Of a DNA stretch of 64,000 nucleotides, positions 54,699-63,101 are shown in pieces. This DNA is from Shewanella psychrophila (GTDB lineage: Bacteria; Pseudomonadota; Gammaproteobacteria; Enterobacterales; Shewanellaceae), in the NCBI RefSeq assembly GCF_002005305.1, contig NZ_CP014782.1:4588001-4652000 (forward strand), read 5' to 3'. A model generated the notes under the pieces. The model was given only the letters and a program-made list of their open reading frames with translations, made no database searches and was not told the origin of the DNA. Position 1 is the first letter of the stretch; each line of letters starts with the position of its first letter. The position numbers were made by a program, and so were the translations under genes.

Positions 54699-56252
54699 TC
54701 AATGCATCAATCTAAAACAGATTTTTTTAATCAGTTGATCGAAATCGAAGGGTTTAAGCATCACCTCATCCATGCCTGCTAACTTACACGTCTGAGTGAC
54801 CTCCTCAGAGACACTCGCCGTAACTGCAAAGATAGGAACCCGATTGCCATTAACTTCCATTTTGCGTATTGCTTTTGTCGCATCGAAGCCATCCATGACA
54901 GGCATAAGACAGTCCATCAGAATCAAATCAATGTCGTGCTTTTTGAAAAGTTCTACCGCTTGAACCCCATTTTCTGCTAGATATAATTGCGTATCTAACT
55001 CTTCGAGCGGCATTCTGATTATTTCTCTATTTAGCGCAATATCATCCACTATCAGAATACGCTTCCCCTTAATGATAGAAACATCATGGCTGCATTTTTT
55101 TTCTAGACTGTGCCCCTCGCTAACAATAATGTCATGACTTATATCCAAAGATAAATTGATCATAAACTGACTGCCTACATTAGGCTGACTTGTTACATTA
55201 ATCGTTCCCCCCATCTTATCTACCAACTGTTTACAAATCGATAAACCAAGGCCTGTTCCACCGTACTCTCGGGTTGTAGAAAATGAGTGCTGAATAAATG
55301 GATCAAAAATATATTCAATTCTCTCCTCGGAGATACCGATACCTGTATCAACCACTTTAAATGTCAGCTCACAAGACTTACTTGTCGTTGATCTTAATTC
55401 CAAGATAAGAGAAACCTGTCCCCGATGCGTAAATTTAAGGGCGTTGTTAACTAAGTTGATTAAGATTTGTTTTAACCTTATATCATCCACCATAACCAAA
55501 GGGATATCAGGACTAATTTGGGTATGGATCTCAACATTATTATCAGATAAAAGCTGATCACTACAAATTTTCGACACTTGAGTCATGATAGATGCCAGAT
55601 CAGTGACAACCGAATGTAAAACTAACTCAGACGATTCTATTTTTGAATAATCCAGCACCTGATTTATCACTGCCAATAATTGCTGTCCTGAACAGTTTAT
55701 AGTCTCCAAATAATGACCTTGAGAATTTGTTAAGCATGATTTTCCGAGTTGCTGCACCATACCTAATATGCCGTTCAACGGGGTTCTTAATTCATGGCTC
55801 ATTGCAGCAAGAAACAGATCTTTAGCACGACTTGCCGCTTCAGCCTTTAACTTTTGCTCTAAGAGTAACTGGTTGTTTTTCTCTAATAAAATGGCATGAT
55901 TTTTAACTAATGCCTTTAGGTACTTATCAGAGTTATTGACTGAGGCCTGGATAAGCAAGAACTCTTGGTTATCAGAAAGCAAAATGGTGCTGCAAATAAA
56001 TTCTATTGTGTCCTCACGAGAATGAATTAAATACGTTTGGCAAAAACGGTATTTACGTTTTTTTTCAATCGAACGCTTAATGCGAACCAAGTCCTCAGCA
56101 TTAATGAGATCACTTAAATAGTTTTCGTCCGGCCCTAAGCCCAACCAAGCAATCAGAGCTGAATTAGCCTCCAAGACCTCAAGAGTGTCCACAGAACACA
56201 AGCCGACGCCGTTATCCATAAGGTCAAATAGCTCAAGCGTTAATGGCCGCAT
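54699..56252 (-). CDS. Hybrid sensor histidine kinase/response regulator
   Basis: 517 residues, soluble. A PAS-like N-terminal domain (about 1-110), coiled coil (about 115-145), HisKA with phosphoacceptor His153 in MSHELRTPLNG, HATPase (NNALKF near 270, GGTGLGLSI at 331-339) and a C-terminal receiver with Asp403/404, Asp447 in LMDCLMP and Lys500. No membrane segment, so it senses an internal signal. The truncated globin gene ends 28 bp upstream on the same strand, suggesting joint expression. Confidence 0.9.
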   Translation of the reverse strand: MRPLTLELFDLMDNGVGLCSVDTLEVLEANSALIAWLGLGPDENYLSDLINAEDLVRIKRSIEKKRKYRFCQTYLIHSREDTIEFICSTILLSDNQEFLLIQASVNNSDKYLKALVKNHAILLEKNNQLLLEQKLKAEAASRAKDLFLAAMSHELRTPLNGILGMVQQLGKSCLTNSQGHYLETINCSGQQLLAVINQVLDYSKIESSELVLHSVVTDLASIMTQVSKICSDQLLSDNNVEIHTQISPDIPLVMVDDIRLKQILINLVNNALKFTHRGQVSLILELRSTTSKSCELTFKVVDTGIGISEERIEYIFDPFIQHSFSTTREYGGTGLGLSICKQLVDKMGGTINVTSQPNVGSQFMINLSLDISHDIIVSEGHSLEKKCSHDVSIIKGKRILIVDDIALNREIIRMPLEELDTQLYLAENGVQAVELFKKHDIDLILMDCLMPVMDGFDATKAIRKMEVNGNRVPIFAVTASVSEEVTQTCKLAGMDEVMLKPFDFDQLIKKICFRLMH

Positions 56253-56280
56253 ATACTCATCCTAAGTTCAGTGCGATTAT

Positions 56281-56643
56281 CTATGTTTGCATTACAATTT
56301 GATCTTGTAAGCTGCCTACTAACTGAATAATAGCCTCGACATCCACATCTTCAACGCCAGCCTCTTCAAGTGACTCTTCGAGCAACTCTGCAACCTCCAG
56401 AAAATCAGGCAAGCTAATATCAAGGTTAATATGGGCTTGGCGAAGATCGCGTCCTTCATAAGCATCGGGGCCACCTAAGGCTTTTGCAATGAAATTAGTT
56501 TGGTGAGCCATCAAATTATCCATATTAACGTTTCTAAAATAATGCTCCAGCTCATCACTATCTAGCACTTTTTGATAAAAACTACTCACGACGAGGGTAA
56601 ACGTGTCGAATCCCCCATATTTGTCGAACAGAGATTCAGCCAT
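56281..56643 (-). CDS. Group 1-type truncated globin linked to a histidine kinase
   Basis: 120 residues. Features of the family include Phe22-Tyr23 (B9-B10), the distal-helix HQTNF at 47-51, GGPDAYEG and the proximal His71 in DLRQAHINL. The C-terminus is acidic (LEESLEEAGVEDVDVEAIIQ), as in globins that interact with a partner. It is the first gene of an apparent operon with the hybrid kinase 28 bp downstream, so it may deliver an O2 or NO signal. Family assignment is secure, the sensing role inferred. Confidence 0.82.
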   Translation of the reverse strand: MAESLFDKYGGFDTFTLVVSSFYQKVLDSDELEHYFRNVNMDNLMAHQTNFIAKALGGPDAYEGRDLRQAHINLDISLPDFLEVAELLEESLEEAGVEDVDVEAIIQLVGSLQDQIVMQT

Positions 56644-56771
56644 AGTAAAGTCCTTTTAATTGAAATAGTTTTGAAGCCGCCATCTACTGAGAATAGAAGA
56701 TATACAAACAGAGTCAAACTGATATACCTAAAGGTAAAATGATAAGAATCAAACGAAAAGCGGGCAGAAAA

Positions 56772-56796
56772 TAAAAAGCCCATCGGATGATGGGCT
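56772..56796 (-). terminator. Terminator of the oad operon
   Basis: 8-bp stem (56777-56784 / 56789-56796) with a GGAT loop and T-run on the minus strand, about 25 bp past the oadB stop. Confidence 0.85.
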
Positions 56797-56818
56797 CTAT
56801 GTCATAGGGCGCTAAGGG

Positions 56819-57949
56819 TTAACCCAACACTGCAATCAACACCCCAGCGGCTACGGCCGAGCCGAGTACACCAGCTACATTAGGCCCCATGGCGTGCATC
56901 AACAGATAGTTATGCTGATTCGATTCTAGTCCCACCTTGTTAACCACTCTAGCGGCCATAGGCACAGCAGAGACCCCTGCGGCACCAATCAGCGGGTTAA
57001 TCTTACCACCAGAGAGCTTACTCATTAACTTAGCCATCAAGACGCCAGTAGCCGTACCGATGGCGAACGCTATCGCGCCCAACACTAAGATCCCTAAGGT
57101 CTCAAGTTGAAGGAATTTATCGGCAGATAATTTAGAACCGACAGCTAAGCCAAGGAAGATAGTCACTATATTAATAAGCTCATTCTGAGCTGTGTTGGAC
57201 AATCTATCTACCACACCGGATTCCCGCATCAGGTTGCCCAGACAGAACATACCTACCAGAGGCGTAGCTGCTGGTAGGAACAAGATGGTTAGTCCCAGCA
57301 CCATCAAAGGAAAGATGATCTTCTCTTTTTTGCTCACTTCACGCAACTGCTCCATCTTTATCTGACGCTCAGACTCAGTAGTTAACAGCCTCATTATAGG
57401 AGGCTGGATCAGAGGAACCAGAGCCATATAAGAATATGCTGCTACTGCAATGGCCCCCAAGAGTTCCGGAGCGAGTTTAGAGGCTAAAAAGATGGCTGTA
57501 GGGCCATCGGCACCACCTATGATAGCGATGGCTCCAGCATCTTTCATGGTGAACTCGAAACCAGGTACCCAGTTAAGCGCTATTGCTCCGATTAAGGTTG
57601 CGAAAATACCGAACTGAGCCGCTGCGCCTAACAATAACATCTTAGGGTTGGCGATTAAGGCACCAAAATCGGTTAATGCCCCTACTCCCATGAAAATTAA
57701 TAGGGGAAACACCCCGGTTTCTATGCCCACATGATAGGCAAGAAAGAGCAAACCACCTTCATCGGTGAAGCCACCATTAGGTATATTGGCCAAGATAGCC
57801 CCGAACCCTATAGGTAACAGTAACAGGGGCTCAAACCCTTTCACTATCGCCAGAAAAAGTAGCAAAGCACCCACAGCCATCATAAGTAGCTGGCCGCCTG
57901 TAAAATTTGCTATGCCTGACTCAGACCAAAATGCAATTAATCCGTCCAT
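56819..57949 (-). CDS. oadB: Oxaloacetate decarboxylase beta subunit (Na+ pump)
   Basis: 376 residues, nine or so helices with the conserved IIGGADGPTAIFLASKLAPE motif. It couples decarboxylation of carboxybiotin to Na+ export. It follows oadA by 8 bp. A terminator closes the operon. Confidence 0.93.
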   Translation of the reverse strand: MDGLIAFWSESGIANFTGGQLLMMAVGALLLFLAIVKGFEPLLLLPIGFGAILANIPNGGFTDEGGLLFLAYHVGIETGVFPLLIFMGVGALTDFGALIANPKMLLLGAAAQFGIFATLIGAIALNWVPGFEFTMKDAGAIAIIGGADGPTAIFLASKLAPELLGAIAVAAYSYMALVPLIQPPIMRLLTTESERQIKMEQLREVSKKEKIIFPLMVLGLTILFLPAATPLVGMFCLGNLMRESGVVDRLSNTAQNELINIVTIFLGLAVGSKLSADKFLQLETLGILVLGAIAFAIGTATGVLMAKLMSKLSGGKINPLIGAAGVSAVPMAARVVNKVGLESNQHNYLLMHAMGPNVAGVLGSAVAAGVLIAVLG

Positions 57950-57957
57950 TGTGACTC

Positions 57958-59760
57958 CTAAGCTATGCCGAGTAATTGATGACCAACGGCAACAGAATCA
58001 CCCTCTTTGACCCAGACCTTACTGATCACCCCATCGGTTTCGGCGCGCACTTCTGTTTCCATCTTCATCGCCTCCAAGATGATCACCACATCTCCCTCTC
58101 GAACCGTATCACCTAAAGCAACATTCACTTTAAAAATATTGCCTGACAGAGGAGCATTCATCTCAAGCTTTATTTCTGCTGCAGCTTGAGGAACTGCTTG
58201 AGTTAGATTTGGAGCCACAAAAGGAACCACATTCTCACTGGAGACTATTTGGTTGATGTCACCGCCCGGTGAGACCTCTACCACATAAGTCTGTCCCTGA
58301 ACATTCACAGTATAAGTCTCTGAACTTCGCTCCGATACTGGTTTTGCCGGCTTAGCGGGAGTGGCTACCCCCTCTCCAGGCTTAGGTTCGAATGCGTCTG
58401 GATTATTGCGATTTTTGATAAACTTAAGGCCAATTTGCGGAAATAACGCATAGGTCAGGACATCATCAACCGACTCATCGGCGAGCTCAAGCCCTTCTGC
58501 ATCAGCTTTCTGGAATAATTCGGCGGTGAGTCTATCCAACTCAGGTACCAATAAATCTGCTGGACGACAGGTTACAGCTTCCCCTCCCTTCAGCACGCGT
58601 GCTTGTAGCTCGGCATTAACCGGGGCTGGTGTAGCACCGTACTCCCCTTTTAAGACACCTTCGGTCTCTTTGGTCATCGATTTATAACGTTCACCAGTCA
58701 ATATGTTAATCACGGATTGTGTACCGACAATTTGCGATGTCGGTGTCACTAAAGGTAAGAAACCGAGATCTTCACGCACCCTTGGAATTTCCTCGAGTAC
58801 AAGATCTAACTTGTCTGCAGCGCCCTGCTCTTTGAGTTGACTCTCCATGTTCGTTAGCATGCCACCAGGCACTTGAGCCCTGAGGATCCGAGAGTCGATG
58901 CCTTTAAGCTCACCTTCAAATTGCGCATACTTCTTACGTATAACTCTGAAATAGGCGGCAATCTCTTCAAGCAAGGCCATATCGTACCCAGTTGCCCTGT
59001 CAGTACCTTCTAGCATGGCAACTAAAGTTTCGGTCGCACTATGACCATAGGTCTGACTCATGGATGACACTGCGGTGTCGAGAACATCGATACCGGCTTC
59101 AATGGCTTTAAGATAAGTTGCTGTACTGAGTCCGGTTGTAGCATGACACTGCATCGAGACCAGCAAACCAGTCTCAGATTTTATTTGGCTAATTAAATCG
59201 AAGGCATCATAAGGTTTTAACAGACCAGCCATGTCTTTAATACACAGAGAATGACAACCCATGTCTTCCAGACGTTTTGCCATATCGACCCAAGTATCTA
59301 AGGTATGCACGGGGCTGGTAGTATAAGAAATGGTTCCCTGAGCGTGCCCACCGACTTCGACTACAGCCTTGACTGATGTTTCCAGGTTACGTACGTCATT
59401 CATAGCATCGAAAATTCGAAACACATCGACGCCATTTGTATGTGCTCTTTCAACAAACTTATATACCAAATCATCGGCATAATGGCGGTAACCTAATAGA
59501 TTTTGCCCCCTTAACAACATCTGCTGAGCTGTATTTGGCATCGCCTTCTTTAGCTCACGCAATCGTTCCCATGGGTCTTCCCCAAGATATCGGATACAGG
59601 AGTCAAACGTCGCTCCACCCCATGACTCCAATGACCAGAAACCAACTTTATCGAGTTTGGATGCGATGGGGAGCATATCCTCGAGACGAAGACGTGTTGC
59701 GAGGATTGATTGATGTGCATCTCTTAAAACCACATCAGTTAATGCAAGTGGATTGCTCAT
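57958..59760 (-). CDS. oadA: Oxaloacetate decarboxylase alpha subunit
   Basis: 600 residues. N-terminal carboxyltransferase domain (DVVLRDAHQSILATRLRLED; metal-binding and LCIKDMAGLLKPYDAF), a PYC/OADA-type middle domain and a biotinyl domain with the biotin-accepting Lys566 in EAMKMETEV. It transfers CO2 from oxaloacetate to biotin. It lies 21 bp after oadG and 8 bp before oadB. Confidence 0.93.
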   Translation of the reverse strand: MSNPLALTDVVLRDAHQSILATRLRLEDMLPIASKLDKVGFWSLESWGGATFDSCIRYLGEDPWERLRELKKAMPNTAQQMLLRGQNLLGYRHYADDLVYKFVERAHTNGVDVFRIFDAMNDVRNLETSVKAVVEVGGHAQGTISYTTSPVHTLDTWVDMAKRLEDMGCHSLCIKDMAGLLKPYDAFDLISQIKSETGLLVSMQCHATTGLSTATYLKAIEAGIDVLDTAVSSMSQTYGHSATETLVAMLEGTDRATGYDMALLEEIAAYFRVIRKKYAQFEGELKGIDSRILRAQVPGGMLTNMESQLKEQGAADKLDLVLEEIPRVREDLGFLPLVTPTSQIVGTQSVINILTGERYKSMTKETEGVLKGEYGATPAPVNAELQARVLKGGEAVTCRPADLLVPELDRLTAELFQKADAEGLELADESVDDVLTYALFPQIGLKFIKNRNNPDAFEPKPGEGVATPAKPAKPVSERSSETYTVNVQGQTYVVEVSPGGDINQIVSSENVVPFVAPNLTQAVPQAAAEIKLEMNAPLSGNIFKVNVALGDTVREGDVVIILEAMKMETEVRAETDGVISKVWVKEGDSVAVGHQLLGIA

Positions 59761-59781
59761 AGAAACTCCCTATTAATATTA

Positions 59782-60027
59782 TTATGCTTTAGCGCGATAT
59801 TGATGGATGGCCGAAGTTATCACGGCGACAATTTTAGGATCCACTCCTCCTGGCTGAGTACTTTTATTCTCTGTAATCCTTGTTTCTTTCTCTTGGGGCA
59901 AAGGGGCAAATTTCATCGCCACCAATTTAATGCACAAAATAAGTATTGTCAGAAATACAAAGACCAGACCCATGCCTAAAAACATGATGCCCACGGCTTG
60001 CACAATTTGCTCAGATATCGAGTTCAT
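59782..60027 (-). CDS. oadG: Oxaloacetate decarboxylase gamma subunit
   Basis: 81 residues: one N-terminal membrane helix (VGIMFLGMGLVFVFLTILIL) and a short polar tail VAVITSAIHQYRAK. First gene of the oadGAB operon; it anchors the complex and binds zinc in known homologues. Confidence 0.9.
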   Translation of the reverse strand: MNSISEQIVQAVGIMFLGMGLVFVFLTILILCIKLVAMKFAPLPQEKETRITENKSTQPGGVDPKIVAVITSAIHQYRAKA

Positions 60028-60550
60028 ATCATCCTCAGTATTAACAGAAGCTAGTTAGCGTCGCTTGAACTCTCTGCACAAGTACCCAAAATTGAATACA
60101 AACAGAACAATTCCAGCTATTTATTCACTTATGACCTATTTATCATGCCTAAAAAATTAAAAAATGCTCGCCTAAAGAAGCATTAAGTGGCTATCACTAG
60201 AAAAACAATAACCAATCTATAACAAAATAGCGAGGTGTTTGTAAATTGGTCATACCAAGATTAATGAAATCAAACGCGCACTAATGAGATTTCAATAATA
60301 AATTATAGGATTCATCAAGAATTCATCAATTAATAGACAGTGAAATGGAAAGAATGATTAAAGATCAGAATAATGACCGGAAAGTGAATTCAGCTGAACG
60401 AACAGAAATAGCTATAAATGAAAATTTATGCAGTTTTGAGATGAAATTGAAGTTGAAGTTGAGATAAAGATAAGTAAAAGGAGAAGTATCACTGAGACTA
60501 GAGTAATAAAACTAAGCCAGACTTTAATACGTTAATTTATATTGAACGGT
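60028..60550. other. Noncoding region upstream of the oad operon
   Basis: No gene. It probably holds the oad promoter near 60040-60100. An AT-rich stretch without signals leads to the tRNA-like repeats; the segment at 60510-60550 already matches the spacer of the degenerate copies. Confidence 0.5.
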
Positions 60551-60827
60551 ACGGATGGGAGGATTGGAAGCTCTAAACATCGGATTCGTAGCCAGCGACG
60601 ACATTCAGCTGAACCAGACATATTTTTATACGTTAATTTATATTGAATGGTGCGGATGGGGGGATTGGAAGCTCTAAACATCGGATTCGTAGCCAGCGAC
60701 GACATTCAGCTGAACCAGACATATTTTTATATACGTTAATTTATATTGAATGGTGCGGATGGGAGGATTGGAAGCTCTAAACATCGGATTCGTAGCCAGC
60801 GACGACATTCAGCTGAACCAGACATAT
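60551..60827 (-). pseudogene. Three tandem degenerate tRNA-Arg copies
   Basis: Copies begin at 60551, 60652 and 60755, spaced 101-103 bp, the same step as to the intact tRNA-Arg at 60858. Aligned base by base without gaps to the live gene, about two thirds of positions match, with the anticodon-loop block TTCGTAGCCAG and the CAGCTGA block conserved and the arms broken. The three copies are nearly identical to each other, including spacer, so one decayed unit was amplified later. Confidence 0.75.
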
Positions 60828-60853
60828 TTTTATATACGTTAATTTATATTGAA

Positions 60854-60930
60854 TGGTGCGGATGGGAGGAGTCGAACCTCCGACCGCCTGGTTCGTAGCC
60901 AGGTACTCTATCCAGCTGAGCTACATCCGC
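60854..60930 (-). tRNA. tRNA-Arg(ACG)
   Basis: 77 nt including encoded CCA (TGG at 60854-60856). Anticodon loop CTACGAA gives ACG. Acceptor GCGGATG pairs with CATCCGC. Confidence 0.95.
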
Positions 60931-60967
60931 AACGCTGTTCAATACTATAACTTAACTTTATACAAAA

Positions 60968-61044
60968 TGGTGCGCGTGGGAGGAGTCGAACCTCCGACCG
61001 CCTGGTTCGTAGCCAGGTACTCTATCCAGCTGAGCTACACGCGC
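60968..61044 (-). tRNA. tRNA-Arg(ACG), variant acceptor stem
   Basis: 77 nt including CCA. Same body as the neighbours, but the acceptor is GCGCGTG/CACGCGC, a compensated change on both sides. Confidence 0.95.
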
Positions 61045-61060
61045 AAATCTCGTCTTTTTA

Positions 61061-61077
61061 TTATCTAGATCAGATAA
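61061..61077. other. Spacer hairpin between tRNA-Arg genes
   Basis: TTATCT / AGATAA inverted repeat (61061-61066 / 61072-61077). Similar hairpins sit at 61209-61227 and 61521-61543. They could guide tRNA processing. Confidence 0.45.
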
Positions 61078-61116
61078 CAATTATTCCCAGTAAACTTCAT
61101 ACGTGAAAATAAAATA

Positions 61117-61193
61117 TGGTGCGGATGGGAGGAGTCGAACCTCCGACCGCCTGGTTCGTAGCCAGGTACTCTATCCAGCTGAGCTACATCCGC
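61117..61193 (-). tRNA. tRNA-Arg(ACG)
   Basis: 77 nt including CCA; acceptor GCGGATG, anticodon ACG. Confidence 0.95.
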
Positions 61194-61237
61194 AAATTTC
61201 ATACCCATGTTATCTATAGTAGATAACAATACCCCTA

Positions 61238-61268
61238 CTTAGCTAGTATCGAGTCGATATTAGCTAAG
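61238..61268. repeat. 31-bp palindrome in the tRNA spacer
   Basis: CTTAGCTA / TAGCTAAG arms (61238-61245 / 61261-61268) with inner TATCGA / TCGATA, only two unpaired centres. It lies between the tRNA terminator and the next tRNA-Arg, and may be part of a promoter or processing signal. Confidence 0.6.
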
Positions 61269-61272
61269 GGAC

Positions 61273-61305
61273 AAAAAAACCCGTAGACATATAGTCAACG
61301 GGTTT
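61273..61305 (-). terminator. Terminator inside the tRNA cluster
   Basis: 8-bp stem (61277-61284 / 61298-61305) with an A-A mismatch and three more pairs, then a T-run on the minus strand. It follows the tRNA-Ser gene at 61314-61405, so the three Arg genes beyond it form a separate unit. Confidence 0.85.
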
Positions 61306-61311
61306 ATTTGT

Positions 61312-61405
<94 letters not shown>

Positions 61406-61427
61406 AAACTTACTCACAAACAGCAAA

Positions 61428-61504
61428 TGGTGCGCGTGGGAGGAGTCGAACCTCCGACCGCCTGGTTCGTAGCCAGGTACTCTATCCAGCTGAGCTACAC
61501 GCGC
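61428..61504 (-). tRNA. tRNA-Arg(ACG), variant acceptor stem
   Basis: 77 nt including CCA; acceptor GCGCGTG as in the gene at 60968-61044. Confidence 0.95.
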
Positions 61505-61584
61505 AAATCTCGTCATTTCATTATCTTTATCTTTATAAGATAACGATATTTCTAGTTAACTTTATATTAACTAGAAATGGAATA

Positions 61585-61661
61585 TGGTGCGGATGGGAGG
61601 AGTCGAACCTCCGACCGCCTGGTTCGTAGCCAGGTACTCTATCCAGCTGAGCTACATCCGC
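61585..61661 (-). tRNA. tRNA-Arg(ACG)
   Basis: 77 nt including CCA; acceptor GCGGATG. Confidence 0.95.
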
Positions 61662-61698
61662 ACAAATAAAACATTACTCTTTTACTACACTTATTGAA

Positions 61699-61775
61699 TG
61701 GTGCGGATGGGAGGATTCGAACCTCCGACCGCCTGGTTCGTAGCCAGGTACTCTATCCAGCTGAGCTACATCCGC
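61699..61775 (-). tRNA. tRNA-Arg(ACG)
   Basis: 77 nt including CCA. T-loop region reads GGATTCGAACC where the other copies read GGAGTCGAACC. Confidence 0.95.
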
Positions 61776-61809
61776 AACGCGTTCAATAATTCCCGTCAAC
61801 TTACAAAAA

Positions 61810-61886
61810 TGGTGCGGATGGGAGGAGTCGAACCTCCGACCGCCTGGTTCGTAGCCAGGTACTCTATCCAGCTGAGCTACATCCGC
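61810..61886 (-). tRNA. tRNA-Arg(ACG)
   Basis: 77 nt including CCA; acceptor GCGGATG. Confidence 0.95.
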
Positions 61887-61905
61887 AACGTATTTGCAAG
61901 TAAGA

Positions 61906-61999
<94 letters not shown>

Positions 62000-62013
62000 G
62001 TTTCTTGGCGCAC

Positions 62014-62041
62014 ATATTACTGTTTGACGAAAATAAGTCAA
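62014..62041 (-). promoter_or_regulatory. Sigma-70 promoter of the tRNA cluster
   Basis: -35 TTGACT (62036-62041) and -10 TAATAT (62014-62019) on the minus strand, 16-bp spacer, followed by a G+C-rich discriminator GTGCGCC typical of stable-RNA promoters under stringent control. It lies 14 bp before tRNA-Ser. The core overlaps a palindrome TTTGAC/GTCAAA. Confidence 0.7.
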
Positions 62042-62251
62042 ACCATTTCTTAGAAAGGATTTCTGTTTGGCCTGTTTTTAAACAGATTAGTCAGATATCA
62101 ATCAAACTCGGCATAAAAAACCGTATTTATGTAATACCAAGCCTATTTAATATGTGATCTTTCAGCGGGGAGTTCAACGCGCTGTAGGCAAGAGTTATAA
62201 GTTGTTCCAGCAATAGCTATGACTGAGAAGAAAAACTAAAAGCCAGAAAAC
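62042..62251. other. Spacer between the tRNA promoter and csrA
   Basis: No gene. It carries no strong signal beyond the csrA terminator at its right edge. Confidence 0.5.
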
Positions 62252-62275
62252 AAAAAAGCCAGTTAAAAACTGACT
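62252..62275 (-). terminator. Terminator of csrA
   Basis: 8-bp stem with one mismatch (62257-62264 / 62268-62275), T-run on the minus strand. Confidence 0.8.
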
Positions 62276-62312
62276 CTTCTATTTCAAGAGATAACTCTTA
62301 AGACATTTAAGA

Positions 62313-62510
62313 CTAGAAATTTCCGCCTTCAGATGCATTACCTGCTTTTTCAGACTGAATACGCTGGTAAATCTCTTCACGATGCACAGATACTTCTTTA
62401 GGTGCGTTAACACCAATGCGTACTTGATTACCCTTAACGCCCAAAACAGTGACAGTCACTTCATCACCAATCATCAGTGTTTCACCAACACGACGAGTCA
62501 ATATCAGCAT
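62313..62510 (-). CDS. csrA: Carbon storage regulator CsrA
   Basis: 65 residues, canonical: MLILTRRVGETLMIGDE, with GVNAPKEVSVHREEIYQRIQ holding Arg44. AAGGAG lies eight bases before ATG. It binds GGA sites in mRNA leaders and represses or stabilises them. A divergent second CsrA is at 9403-9579. Confidence 0.97.
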   Translation of the reverse strand: MLILTRRVGETLMIGDEVTVTVLGVKGNQVRIGVNAPKEVSVHREEIYQRIQSEKAGNASEGGNF

Positions 62511-63101
62511 TCGTTTGCTCCTTTAATTCCAAATTTAGCTTTATACGATACTATTCCGTTATATGCTCATTATAAGGTTAGCTTAGTACAAATTAATAGT
62601 ACCCTAGTGGAAAACCACCATTAAAATACACCTTATTTAAGTCAAAAGCGTGATCTAGTCCTCGAACAGTACTCTCATAATGCCAGTTCCTCGAGCCCGC
62701 CGGATAACTATTATCAAACCCAGGGATTAAACTAGCATTAAAACCTAGTCCCACCAAGGGTAAAAGCGGCATTCAAGCACAACACGTTAAACACTGATCA
62801 TTTAAATTAACAATATCAACATAATCAACCCAGTAGAACTCACAACCAGCCAGAATCTGTCACCTCACCTTGCTTACAGCCAGTGATTACTCAATGGACC
62901 TTTTTACACATCCCTCTCAAGAATACATATCTTTCATCACCTCGGTATAGAGAATACACCAGCTAGATGGGTGGATTAGTACTTATACTGCCAATAAAAA
63001 AGGCACTATATAAACATAGTGCCTTCTTAATTACATTTGATAAAAGCTTGTAAATACTATCTAGTCACATGCAGATTATTAACTTCGGCGTAGACCTTTA
63101 C
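62511..63101. other. Noncoding region between alaS and csrA
   Basis: No gene and no remnant of lysC could be recognised in any frame. In Vibrio and, by recollection, several Shewanella, an aspartokinase gene (lysC) lies between alaS and csrA. Apart from the csrA promoter and the alaS terminator the region holds nothing recognisable. Confidence 0.6.
62996..63025 (-). terminator. Terminator of alaS
   Basis: 10-bp perfect stem (63000-63009 / 63016-63025) with a T-run on the minus strand, about 75 bp past the alaS stop. Confidence 0.9.
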
